From Rotaria sp. Silwood1 (Eukaryota > Rotifera > Eurotatoria > Philodinida > Philodinidae): DNA of 64,000 nt. Each line of letters opens with the position of its first letter. Position 1 is the stretch's first letter. The stretch lies in the NCBI GenBank assembly GCA_905250075.1, contig CAJNOP010000019.1, forward strand, positions 1,917,396-1,981,395, written 5' to 3'. A program made the translations under genes and the position numbers. A model generated the notes under the pieces. It did no database searches. It was not told where the DNA came from and saw nothing but the letters and a program-made list of their open reading frames with translations. Positions 10,480 through 23,500 of the stretch are shown in pieces.

Positions 10480-13400
10480 ATGGCATTACGTACATTGAGC
10501 GCTGTTGATTATATTCTTCTTATTATGCTTCTTCTATCATCGGCTGTTATTGGAGCTGTATTTGGTTTTTTTAAATCAAAAAAAAGTTCAGCTAAAGAAT
10601 TTCTTCTAGGTATTTATTTAAAAATATTCATTGGATGGAAATTTAAAATCATGTTTGTTTGCTTTCCATTATAGCTGATGGTGGTATGGGAGTAAGTATT
10701 TGATTATTGTTTTTCTTTTAGACTGATTATTCTATACTCAGGTATGGCCAACAGCTCTTAGCATTATGGTTTCGTTTCTCTCAGCAATTACCTTATTAGG
10801 AACACCGAGTGAAGTCTATATGTATGGAACTATGTATTGTTATCAAGGTGAAATATTTGTTTATTTCTTCTGTTAGTTTTTAACTTATAGAGTTTATAAA
10901 AGGAAACGTATAGAGAGAAGTCATCTATGGATTTAGAATGATTCTAGATTGTAGAGATTCATGTCTTTTCTAAATAAAGAATGAAAATTAATTCAGATCA
11001 TTCTAGCATTTATACTTCACATTCGTAAAAAACCTAGATAATGAATAATTCATTCAACATCCCATGTAAAAAAAAATCAAGCAAAATATCAGATTGTTTT
11101 TGATTTTTTTGTGATTTAAAATTGATTAAAATGGCACGATTTTAATCGAATTTTTAATCTTAAAGAAATCAATTATAATCAATTTTTATGAAGTAGTTGA
11201 TTAAGAGCAATTTTTTTACGATAAAAAATTCGATTAAAATCGTGCCATTTTAATGGATTTTAAATCACAAGAAAATCAAGTGAAATCTGATTTTTTCCTT
11301 CTTTTTTTACATGGGTTCATCTATTTTCAACCATCATCATTCTTGGTGGATTATAACTTATCATCGCTTGATAATCGATCATAATCGATTCCTTACCTGA
11401 TAATCGATTCCTTACTTGAAAATCGATTTTAATCATAAATATCGAAGATATGCGCTTTTCTCGAGATTCCAACGCGAAACCCTATTTTTTCCTTGAGTTT
11501 TTTTGATTCCTCGTGGTAGTAATCGATAAAGTTGCCACCAAGCTAAAACTCGACAAATACACTCAATTTGGAACTGGTATATAAATTGTTTCAGTTAAGA
11601 TTGCGCAATTACTTCAAGTATTGATTAAAATTGATTAGATTCAAAATTAACTGATTGTTTTCATTCCTTTAAAGAAAAATTGATCATCACCTATTGAGTA
11701 CCATTGCTCAACTAAAGGACGAAATTTCTTTGACATTTTATACTTAATATGGGCAGTGCTTATTGTTGCTGCTATTGTCATCAAAACTTTTAAAAAATCT
11801 TTGAAGTCGTTTTCGAGCCATACATGTACTCCCCTACCAGGATGGCGAAGAGATATTTTGATCATCTCCAAAGGAGGGTATGGATGTGGATCATAATTCA
11901 ATAGTGAACTATCGCAAAATCAACCTTTAAAATACCATTATAAATCTTTCCTAACTTGATTCCAACGTTGAAAATCCAAATATTGTGGAGACGGCAAAGG
12001 CGCACCATTCCCATTCCTCCTGGATGTAGTATACCAAAAAACGCATCAGGTTTATCCACTGACGAGGGAGCATTCTCAATTGTCACATCGCTTTTAAGCT
12101 GAACGTATGTGCATTATGTAGACCCTCACGATCTATGAATTCTCTGAAAAAAGTTCGTGCTGCTAGCTTATTATTGCCGAAATACAGCGTTTTTACTGTA
12201 TGTTTAAGAAAAAAAAGCCGTGGTTCCCCTCAGAAACATCGGAAAACTGAATTTCGAATTTCGTCTTGAAACTTAGCATAGATATAGGCCTCAATGAGAA
12301 TAGTTTATTGTGAAAGTTTCAGCTCTTTTCGCTGTTCCTATCCTAAGATATATCTATCGTAAAATTGTTCATATACACCAGCAGATCCGATGTTCTTATC
12401 TCAGACTAGGAGCAACCAAAAAATCTGAAACCTTCACAATAAACTATTCTCATTGAGGCCTGTCTACATGCAAAGTTTCAGGTGGAAAATCAAAAGTCAC
12501 TTTTCCTGATGTTCCTGAGGGGACCACGGCTTTTTCCTTAAACACACAGTAAAAATGCTGTATCTCAGCAGTAAGAAGCTAGCAGCACGAACTTTTTTCA
12601 GGACATTCATAGGTCATTAGGGCCTACATAATGTCCATACGCTCGACTCAAAAGCGATGTGACAGTTGGGAATGTTCCCTCGTGAGTGACCACATTTATA
12701 TTATTATTCTTATATAGATGTATGCACAGACACCTCACCCCTATCGTAGAACAAACTGCATCAAGACATCTTATTGTGTTCGCGACCCATTCAAAAATTA
12801 ACAAAAATAGAAGTGTGTCCTTTATAAAGTACTGCTCCTCAAAGGGTTAATCGATTGTTTTGATTCCTTTCAATAAAATCGATTTTGACTGATTTTTAAT
12901 AAATAATCGATTAAAATGGATTTCATTATTAATCGCTTATATGGATTCCTTGAAAAAAAAAAGATTTTAATAGATTTCTCGTATATGATCGATTAAAATC
13001 GATTTTCCATGAATAACTGATTATAATCGATTAGATTTTCAATCTATTATTCCAATTCCTTGGAAAAGAAAGATTTCAATAGAGTTTTCGTAAAATATCG
13101 AGTAAAACCGATTAGACTTTCAATCGATTATTTTGATTTCTAGGGAAGAATCGATTTTAATGGATTTCGACGAAAAAACTCGATTTAAATCCATTATTTC
13201 ATTGAATTTAATCGAAAATTGTGACATTTAATCGATTTTTTTGTGATTATTTCGGAAAAATCGATTTTAATCTGATTTTTTTGGACTTTTTTTTACATGG
13301 GATCACGCTCGAAAATAAAACTTCTGTTATGAAATCTAAAAAGGCGCCCGAAGAAAAGCGCAAAACCTTTCGAAAGATACGCAGAGTGATGAAGGTTTCG

Positions 13401-16239
13401 AGTTGTTAAGTGTTGTAACAGGAAATTTGCTTTAGAGTTCACTTGTCTATAATTTTGTCGTTTTTGTTTTTGAATCAAAGTATGGTTGTTCATTGTCTGT
13501 TAAATAAAAAAAAATGATCATATCAATTGTTTTTAGCTATATCATGGACAGTAGCTTCAACAATAACAGCATTAGTATTCATGCCTAAATTTCGTGAAAT
13601 GAATTGTACAAGTGCTTATGAAGTATATTTTCTATATGTCTAACATTTGATATTACATAATAGTTTATCTAGTATTTAGAAAAACGTTTTGATCGATCAG
13701 TACGCATGTGTGCTTCATTTGCATTTTCATTCTTTATGGTAAAGAATCTATTGAAATCAATTATTTTTTAAGATTTTTATATGAATAGTTAATCTATATG
13801 GCAATCGTCTTATATGCTCCTGCGTTAGCATTAAGTCAAAGTGAGTCATTTGTTAAATATTGAACAAGAAACAATAACACGCATCTTAATTTTGTCTTAG
13901 CTACTGGTTTGAATATTTGGCTTTCTGTTGTTTCAATCGGTGTAATTTGTACATTTTATTCATCAGTGGTATGTTAGAAAGATACGAAGACGAAAGAAGA
14001 CAATATAATTTTCTGTGATAATAGGGTGGTATGAAAGCAGTCATTTGGACGGATGTTTTACAAGCAATAGTTATTGTTGTTGGTCTTCTTGCTGCTATTA
14101 TACAAGGTTTAAGAAATGATCAGAAAAATAATTTATATCTTATTTACTGTTATATATATAAATATTTAGGTTTTATAGCACTTGGTGGCTTTAGGCAAGC
14201 ATTTTCAATAGCATCCAAAGGTGGTAGAATTCAATTCGATAGGTATTGTATTAGAAAATAAATTTTTTTAGATTAGGATAAATATTCATCAAGTTATTTG
14301 ATAGTATATCTGCCAAAATTCTGTAATTTTTCAAAATGAAATACTTCAATATAATTGAAATTGATCAGATTGTCAAAAGAAACTCCGAATATAATAACAA
14401 TGGAATTTTTTCACAAACTTGTTTAAGAAAACAGACAACATTTTATTTAGCTAGCGACAAAAATTAACAAGCGATTGCCCATATCAATTTCATCTTTGAA
14501 CCGAATAATATTTTACATTGATTATGAAGACTCACAGAAAGCTCAGTAATTCTATCTCGTTAAATTGATCAATAAGAAAATATCATTGAATAGATTTTTT
14601 AACCGGTTAGAGCTGTCGCTACTGTAACATAATGAGATGACTGAACTTTTTGTTGCATACACAAAAGGTTGCAGTAGTTTTTCTGAGTGTATACGGGACA
14701 TGTGAAGTATAGATGTCGGTGTTAGCGAAGAAAAATCTACATCCGCCTATACAAATATGTAATCTTAAGAGACATTGCAACATTTTGTTCATATGAAGAA
14801 TATTGTGTGAGGATTTGTCGTACAACGAAAAGTCCTAACATCATATAATATCTAGATCTTGAGTTATTAAAAGTTTGCTATTTTTTCTTGTTATTTTAAG
14901 TGTCAGCTTTGATCCTCGTGTTCGACATACAGTTTGGTGCTTACTTATTGGCGGTTCAATGAATGCTTTATCGACATATGGTTTTAATCAAACTCAAGTG
15001 CAGCGTTATATGTGTGTTCGTACAACACGAGGTGCTAAACAAGCATTATTTATAAATGCAGTGGGTGCTGCTATTATTATATGGTTATCGGCTCTTATTG
15101 GAATTATCCTTTATGCATATTATGCTGATTGTGATCCATATACAGCTAAACATGTGTCTGATATTGATCAAATATTTCCATATTTTGTTATGGATGTATT
15201 AAGTGACAAAAAAGGTTTACCAGGAATATTTTTAGCTTGTGTTTTTTCTGGTTCATTATCAACAATATCATCTGGTTTAAATAGTCTTGCAGCTGTTATT
15301 ATTGAAGATATTTATAAAGGTTTAATGAGAAAAACTATAAGCGATGAACGACAAGGTTTAGCATCAAAAATCTTTTCAATTATATTAGGAGGTGTAGTTA
15401 TGTTATTAACATATGTTGTTAGCTTTCTTGGATCAATACTTAATGCTGCATTATCATTATTTGGTGTCTTATCTGGTCCAATAATGGGCGCTTTCTTTCT
15501 TGGTTTCTTTTTTCCACAAGCCAATAGACATGGTGGTTTTATTGGTTTTTTAGCAAGTCTCTTTTTACAATTGTGGATCTTTTTGGGAGCACAAATAACA
15601 AAAAAACAAATGAAAAGTGAACGTTTATCATTATCAGTTGCTAATTGTTCTATTCCAGTAAATATTACAACGCCACTAACAACATCAATTAAGTGAGATT
15701 TTCAAAAAAAATAAATAAATATTAAAATTTTAATTAAAATTTTGATCTCCTTGTTTTTTCTAGACCTAATCCATTACTTAATTTGTATTCAATTAGTTAT
15801 ATGTGGTATACACCAATAGCTGTTGGTACTGTTCTCATTGTTGGACTTATTGTATCTTATTTAACTCATCCACTTAAACCAAATGAAGTCGATCCAAAAT
15901 TACTCATACCTGTTGGTGATGTATGTTGCTGTTTTTTACCTAAACGTATACGCGATTGGCTTCGATATGGTGTTAAAGAAGAGGCTTATTTTGAAAAAAA
16001 AGTTTGTTTATTAATGAAGGAAAAAAAAATACATACATTTAAATCGTTTTTCTTTCTGTTTATTTAAGGCTGATCATGATATTGAATTATCAGCATCAGA
16101 TGGATACAGTACATTACATACGAGTTATAGTGCACAAACACTTAATACAGATGCAAAAGATATAATTTCATCGGATGTTGTAGCAGAAAACAAAGTGAAT
16201 AGTTCTCATGATAATCCAGTAATGACGATTAAAGACTAA
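10480..16239 (+). CDS. SLC5-family sodium/solute symporter
   Basis: A complete 12-exon gene: 10480-10609, 10675-10691, 10742-10847, 13537-13622, 13673-13738, 13789-13840, 13901-13968, 14025-14106, 14170-14242, 14901-15692, 15764-16001, 16069-16239. It sums to 1881 nt and 626 residues, typical for SLC5. Family motifs are LVFMPKFREMNCTSAYEYLE followed by KRFDRSVR, YGFNQTQVQRYMCVRT, and SGSLSTISSGLNSLAAVIIE followed by DIYK; the last carries the Ser-rich sodium-site region of the LeuT-like fold. About 13 membrane helices are expected. Closest in style are the SLC5A6/A8/A12 carriers (biotin, pantothenate, monocarboxylates), but the substrate cannot be fixed from sequence alone. It acts at the plasma membrane, driven by sodium. 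Intron 3 is 2.7 kb and full of foldback repeats, and intron 9 is 658 bp; most others are 50-70 bp. No trans-splice acceptor is obvious before the ATG. The gene converges on the TRPA gene. Confidence 0.92.
11061..11315. mobile_element. 255-bp hairpin MITE-like element, CCCATGT ends
   Basis: This lies in intron 3 of the SLC5 gene. It starts CCCATGTAAAAAAAAATC and ends with the inverted complement (TTTTTTTACATGGG). The two halves pair along nearly their full length, for example AATGGCACGATTTTAATCGA against TCGATTAAAATCGTGCCATT. This is the structure of a miniature inverted-repeat or foldback element. The same terminal ACATGGG recurs at 13295-13301. Confidence 0.7.
12059..12694. repeat. 0.6 kb foldback palindrome, family 1 copy
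   Basis: Two ~300-bp arms are reverse complements with a short central loop near 12370. Matching blocks include AAAAAAGTTCGTGCTGCTAG (left) against CTAGCAGCACGAACTTTTTT (right), and GAATAGTTTATTGTGAAAG against CTTCACAATAAACTATTC. Related copies lie at 16565-16960 and 63495-63800. Confidence 0.8.
12840..13300. repeat. AATCGATT-rich degenerate array
   Basis: The self-complementary core AATCGATT or ATCGATTTTAAT recurs roughly every 30-40 bp in both orientations, giving a low-complexity field able to form many small hairpins. Similar sequence flanks the hairpin element at 11360-11440. Confidence 0.5.
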
Positions 16240-17590
16240 GAGTCTCGACTTGTATCTTACATAAAATAGTAGATAACATAAATAAATAGTGCTTCGAAAT
16301 ATTATATCGTGTTGTTATTCGCTTAAAAATGGATTCTTACAAATAGACCAGAAGTTGTTTTTATGCATCATTGCATTGTTTCTTTCATCAATGGATAAAC
16401 TCCTGATGTTAAATAATGTTTTGAAAATAAGTGTGCATGAATAATTTTAATGGGAAGAAAACTCAAAAGTTTAGTTCAATGTTTACACAAACAAACATGT
16501 TTTGATGTTTGTATCGAAACAAACCGTTAATATATCTTGAACAATGTTAAATATTTACTCTCACAGTATTTTTTAAATGCATACCATGGTAATAGAAAAA
16601 AAACTGATTTTCAAATTTTGACATGAAACTTTGCATAGAGACAGGCATGAATGAAAATCACTTTTTGTGGCTGTTTCAGATCTTCTCACTGTTCTTATCC
16701 TAAGCTACATCTATGGTACTAGACTTTCACAATAAACTACTGTTGTTAAGATCTGTTTCTGTACAAAGTTTCAAGTCAAAATTCGAATATCAGTTTTTCT
16801 ATTACTATGACATTTTTTAAAAAATACTGTAAAAGTGCAGTATCTTTGTAGCAATAGACTAAGGGCACGAACTCCTTTTAGGATATTCATAACTCACTTC
16901 AGTCGACATAAAGCATATAGGCTCGACTCAAACGCAGATTGAACAGTTACTGGCCTTTCCGCATAAGACCAAATGCAACTGAATTTAGAGTCGAGAAAAC
17001 AAAACATTTGTCGTCATTTCAGGCGTCAGACAAATAATAGATATAAATATTCTCAGTCACTGTCATTGATCATTTTGATTATTATTCAAAATTTTTTTGC
17101 CTTCATCGAAATCAAGCATAATGCACTTTCAAAAAGTCATCGATTTCTACAACTGTCCAAATAGTAAGCAGAAATTACAAACAAAATTTCTCGAAATTGA
17201 TAACAATTAATGTTGATATTAAATCGATAGAATCTCAATTTTGTATATGAACTAACACTTCTAATATTAAAGAATAATGCCAATCAAGACAGAATATAGT
17301 CATGCATATTATAATACTATCGTCTACTTGCCTTTTAAATCTATTCAGTTGATATCCATTCTACGCGACACTATAATATCAAATTTTTACTGACAATGAT
17401 TATTGTTTATTGTCCTTCATTTAAATAAATTATTCTGCATAAAAATTGAATTTATTCATCATATTTTTATTATTCAATACAACTTGAAAAAAAAGGCATT
17501 GATGTCACACGTCAACGAAGAAATAGTTTTGCATAATAATTAAAGTTTGATTACAAAAATAAATTTCATATAACATACTAACATCATCAA
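16240..17590. other. convergent intergenic region between SLC5 and TRPA
   Basis: Both flanking genes end here, so it holds their 3' UTRs and poly(A) sites (AATAAA-like ACATAAATAAATAG near 16280). The only other feature is the foldback copy at 16565-16960. Confidence 0.6.
16565..16960. repeat. foldback repeat, family 1 copy
   Basis: Internal inverted repeat: GACATGAAACTTTGCATAGA against TCTGTACAAAGTTTCAAGTC around a centre near 16715. The right half continues as the 12.5 kb copy does: ACTGTAAAAGTGCAGTATC, GGGCACGAACTCC, then a GGCTCGACTCAAACGC segment. The arms are more diverged than in the copy at 12059-12694. Confidence 0.7.
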
Positions 17591-20500
17591 TTATGGTTTA
17601 AGTTTCTTTTTACTTTGTAAAGCAGCTAATTCTTTTTTTTCTTGCTTTTCATCATCATCAGCTCGTTGAAGTTTTGTTTTTTTTCTTTTTTCATATTGTT
17701 CTTTAACTTCTTCATCAACACTCTCTTGTATTTGTTCATTTAAAATGTTCTTTTTTAGATATTGAGCAATACGTTTTAATATACTATTTTCTTTTCGATC
17801 ATTTATTTGAAATAAAATAGGATGTTGATGTAAAAATGATCGATCAACAAGAAGATATAATTTATGTTTAAATGATGATGAACAACAACAGCATATATGT
17901 GATATTATCCATAAAAACACTGAACGTATTTGTAAACGAAGTATTTCATAATCAGATAATGTATCATAAGAAATACGACTTTGAAGAAGTGTACCTTGTT
18001 CAACTAATGTTGGAATTTCACCAACAGCCAAACCTAATATTCACAAAAAAATTAAATCAAATCAATTGAAAATTTAATAAAAATATGTTTATACCAATTA
18101 ATAAATTAATGACAAATACAGTCATGACATAACCAGTAAGAATAAAAAGTATAAATGTAACTGGATAATAATTTATACCACCTTCAGATTGTTTATAGAT
18201 TCTATCATCAAAATTCATTTCAAACATAACTAAACTTGTTTTAATTAATGATAATAATGGTGTTGAATAAACTTCTTGATTTTGAAGTAAAGCATAATAT
18301 GTAAAACTAAAACCACATATAATCACAAGAAGAACCGGTAGAAAACGTACAAATTTTTTTGAAATAACTTCTAACATTACAACATATATGCCAATTATTG
18401 GTATGCATCGAATATAGACAAGCAAATTAAGCCATGATAGCAATAGAGCCATAGCGCCCTATCAAATATTTAGAATACTACTATTTTCTTTTGAAAAAAA
18501 ATACTGACAAAGGAACTATTCCAACTGTAGCCTGCATCATATTGAACCAAAAAGAAGGTCTCGATAAGATTAGAAAAGTTCTAAAAAGGATTTGGTGTTC
18601 ATGGATCTCTGGAGTCAAGTTATGACTGTTTTTACTGACTGTCCAAGTCATTTTTAGATATTTACTGGAAAATCACATGATTGAATTTCAAGCTGAAGTT
18701 CAGACCATAGATAGACCGAATGATCCTTGGAATATTGCGAAAGTTTCAGCCGAAAAGAATGTTTCTTCGTCGAGTTATTGAATATCCAATAAACCGTTGC
18801 TTGTCACAAAAAATTCAATTTATTTAAAAATTCAATATCTCAACAAAGAAACATTCTTTTCAAGTGAAATTTTCAGAATATTCCAATAGTCATTAGATCT
18901 GTCTATGGGCTAAATGTCAGATAGAAATTCAATTATTTGTTTTTTTTCATTAATATCCTTATACTCTTATATCCTTACGACTCATTTGTTCTAAAATTTT
19001 ATGAGAAAATGATAGAATAATAATTATTTCAATATTTTTTCTGTTAAAATTTTGATGGTAAAATTAATTCTTTTTTGTTTTCGTGAACAACAGAGTTGTC
19101 GAAGAGATAAACATGCAGAATAGACGATATATTAGTGAACTTAAAAAGTAATGAATCTTCAAGAGAGAAGACATTAAAGATCGTATAAAATGTCTCGAGC
19201 TCATTGATACTGCTAGAAAATCATATCGCATTCTTCACTAATACATGTATTACTAAGCACGAAATCAGAACCAAAAATGATTGATTTCTCTCATCACTAT
19301 ACAGGGCTCTCTCTAATATTGATATTCTTCGCTGTCATTATGCTCATACAGTGACTAACAATAATCTGCTGATATTAATATAGAGAGACCAATAATCCTT
19401 AATCAGTCATTCTGTAGTCTATTTAATAATGTTAACAGTATCTATTTAAATGATAAGTCAAAGTATAGGAGCTAAAATCAAGATATGCAACAAAAACAAA
19501 CATCATTTCTTCTGTATCTTAAATATTGACTTGACTTACAATTTGATATTGAGTTGGACATCGAAGTGCTAAAGGACTAAGCCATTCATCATGGTCGAAT
19601 ACACAAACAAATGCTAAAATAAATGCTGTAGCTTCTAAATAATATGAACCTTTTCGAAATAATCTTGGAAATAATGTTAAAATCAAAATACAATTTTTTG
19701 CAATAAATAAACATAAAAAAGTATAAACACCAATTTTTAAATTTTTAAATGTTTTATCTCTATAAGCTGCAGTTATATTATTTGCTATTAAACGATTTGC
19801 TACTGATTCACAAACATAATTATAAATTGATGTTTCATTAACTAATGAATAGAAATATTGTGGATGTTTAGTATGTAATATAATTGCTGTATAAGCACTT
19901 AGATAAAGAAGATAAAGTATAAATGAAAGAATAAGTAGATATTGACCAAATTGTGAATATTTTTTTGTTCGTAATGTTTGACAAAATGAATGTTCCATTA
20001 ATGATTGATTTTCAGAGTCAGATATTATAAATAATGGATGATTACGTACAAGTGTATACGAATCACCTGTATATGGTTCATATTCAGTTCGATATTTAAA
20101 TATGCCACAACATGTAACAAGTGCATCATTATTTGTTATATTACCTGTTATAACCAAATATAAGAAGTTAATATCAGAAAAATCTTTTCTTTATTATTAT
20201 TTTTGTTTAAGAGCCCCTTCGAAAACCGATCCTGAGTAAGAAAAATTCAAATTGCATAAAACTTTCAGCCCTACATCATGACATTCGAGGGAGATATGCA
20301 AACAACAAGGACCGAGAGAGCCCATTTTGTACACTCAAAATTTTCGATCGACCGTCATTCTATAGACTTTATGTCTTTTCTGTTTGAAAGATCATGTCAA
20401 GGTACAAGATATCACAGAGCTCTTTTTTTTTTAATTCTTATTTTTAAGGAGAGAAAAGTTCAATGTCTCAAAAAATGGTACTATAATTATAATAATATTC

Positions 20501-23500
20501 TTTTGCATAAGAGTAACAGCTTAATTGAAAAGAAGTTTGTAATGCCCTGCATCTTGATATGTTCTTTCAAAGAAAACAAAAGTAACTGTCTACAATGAAG
20601 GTCCTTTAAGAATACTGGGATGCACGATCAAAAACACATAAACACAGAAAGAGTGAAAAAGATTTTCTGCTGTAACTAAAAAATCATATTTTTCAAGCAG
20701 AAATATAACGAAAATTTTTAGAAAAAAGGAGATGCTAAATAAAGAATCATGCTATTTATGAAGAAGCAGCCCGCAAGCTATCTTCCAATGTATTTATCTA
20801 AATTTTTGTTTTTCATGAAAATTGACTTTCTTTGAGGAAGAAGGCGAGGAACGATTTAAATATATATTAAAATACCTTTTGAATACCAATGTTTAACAGT
20901 TAAGTGATCTTCAAAAAATTCATAATCATATATTTGTTTATCAACAGTCATATTTTCAAATCCACTTGTTCGTGTAAATTGTTGATCAATAACATCTGTT
21001 GCTAGTTCAGGCATATAACGTATTAATTTTCGAAATGGTGTATCATATGCACCAGTAGTTGAATCCAATATAATTTGAGCATTTTGCAACATTGGACGCC
21101 AATCATAATATCCAAGTAATAATAAACGAGCTACATCTTGATTGTGATTTAATATAGCTAATTCTAGACCATTATAAAGTTGAGTATTACGTATTAATGT
21201 ATCACATTCATTCGCTAATAATTCAATAACTACAGATCGATGTCCATTTGCACAAGCATAATGATATGCTGTTTCACATTTATCTGTTAATGCATCAATA
21301 TTGACAAGATGCGTTTGAAGAAGATATGCAACTACATCAGCATGACCTAGAAATATATTGAATTCGATAGAAAGTTTTGATATTGACAATATCATTTGTA
21401 TATCGGTAGATATTCAATTCTTAATATGTATATATATTTGATTAATTCGTATTCTAAACTGTTGAATAGAGCAGTATCGAGCTGATGTCTCAGGCAAACC
21501 TTAATCAAAAATTATTGAATTGCTACAAAGTAAATCTTAATAAGACACCAAATAATTCATCCTACGTGATTATTCTGTATTATTTGTTATTGATATTAGA
21601 ATCCAATAATGAATTGAATACAATTTGAGTTACTTTCAGTTTTGGATTTATGATTCATCGACATTATAAATGTACTTTCAAACGCTAGCATTAATATTAA
21701 TGAAAGTTTGTTATGTGCAAGGTGGAGTAGAGTAGGCGTTGGACATTTTTTTCTCAGTCCGAGTACAGGGTACGAAAAAAAGCTTACTCTGTACATCTCT
21801 ACTCGTGAATATATAGTGATGAACATTCTTTTTGTTTCTTATATCCAAAAAATTCAAGCTAAAAGTAGTTAATGTTATTGAAAAACCGATCATTATTGTA
21901 CGTTCAATGTGTATTTATTTGGCTTTGTTGAAATCTTCCCAAGACTAAACGTAAAAGTTGTCGACTCAAATGTTCTGTAATCAATTAATACCCTATTGAT
22001 CCATATTAGTTTGTCAACAATTCAGAATGTCTGATATAAAAGTTGGCGGTCTCATATTCATCTTTCTCATCTTAGGGCCTTAAAAGTTTTGTCCGGTGGA
22101 AAATCTTCAAAATAATTCTGTGATTTCAAAGTTTTCTAGCTATTAATTTGATCCTCAAGTTTTCGAAAAATTTTCAATAAAAGCAAATTCATTTTGAAAA
22201 CAAGCGAAATATAGAGATATGTGGAACCGATATAACGGAAAGAAAATTGTTCGACTGGAAGCTTAGAATTGCAATCAGAGATTCTACCATTTTAAACAAA
22301 TTATTTTCTTCATCATTGTCATCAAAACATAATTCAAGAGATGTGCTTAAAAACAAATATGTAAGATCTTATATTTCCTACCTGAGATTGCTGAAAAAGT
22401 AGCTATTGAGACAAAAAAGAGAATTTTTTTGTGCACAATCCTAATGGAGAATTATTTAGTGAACGCTCTAAAATGATTTAGCTTCCAATTGAGATTTGAA
22501 GAAGTTGTCAAATTTTTCATATATCTATTTCCAACAGATTCCCATAGTAGAAAACCTCAGATTCTCGAGAAAACTACCTTTGCGAATTTCTTCTTGAAAC
22601 TACTGCCACTGAAAGGTCTCACGTACATCACGTTGTAGAGAGAGTTTCTGAATTTTTAAACTTTGTATCTCTGATCTATGAGCTTTTCAAAAAATAGATA
22701 CTTCTTCAAGGAGATTGAACTATACCAAAGTGATATTTTGAAAAGTTTGTATGTTGCAGATACGTGGTCTAACAACTCTGAAATCTACTGTGGATGTTGA
22801 TGCACGTAAAACCCACAACGGGACTTCTTTCTTTCCTGGTTTTCTGAAAAATGGCTCATCAGAAATATTCAAAAGTTTTAGGATAGATAGATCTCGATGA
22901 ATAAAGCGAAATTCATCATAGATATCAAATTTCTAAATTCTTCCTTCTAGAAAATGTTTGGGCCGCAACGGCTAGATATCTCCTGGTTCTCGGTTTCTTC
23001 TTATCTACTTCCTTATTTTTAGTAGAACTTTTTTTTAATAAAACCTGCTAAAAATCAAAGATGCAATATTTTTCGAAACAAAGAAAAGTAGGCACTTCAC
23101 ATAATGCCTGATACCTGTAAGAAAAGCTTGAGCACGATCGAACATACTATGTTGAAAAAAACAGGAGCGACTCTGCTTTTTCTTCATGTAAACATTAATT
23201 TAGAGAGAAGAGAAGAACAAATTCTCCTGGATGTATTAAGGGGTACCCTCCATAAAAGTGGTTCGAGGCAAAAATTCGAAAACCTGATGCTCGATTATAA
23301 GAGTATTTTGAAAAAGTCAATAATTTCGCTAAATTTGCATAGAAACCCAAATCCTTTTAGACTTTTTTCTAGGAAATTATGTCATATCTATAAGCAAACA
23401 TCATTAAAATCGAAAATGAAAGAATGCGAGGACATTTTCTTGCAAAAAACAAAACTTTTACCTTCAGCTGCTGCCAAATGTAAACATGTTCGTCTTTCAT

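Larger units (their letters stand above)
11061..13301. mobile_element. possible 2.24 kb composite foldback insertion
   Basis: The left CCCATGT end at 11061 is matched by a second inverted end (ACATGGG) at 13301, so the whole middle of the intron may be one composite or nested element. It contains the 255-bp hairpin, the 0.6 kb palindrome (about 12059-12694) and AATCGATT-rich DNA. No transposase frame was seen, so it would be non-autonomous. Confidence 0.4.

Noticed and set aside
14875..15696. Long plus-strand frame as a stand-alone transporter gene
   Set aside because: It is exon 10 of the SLC5 gene (true exon 14901-15692); upstream and downstream exons join in phase.
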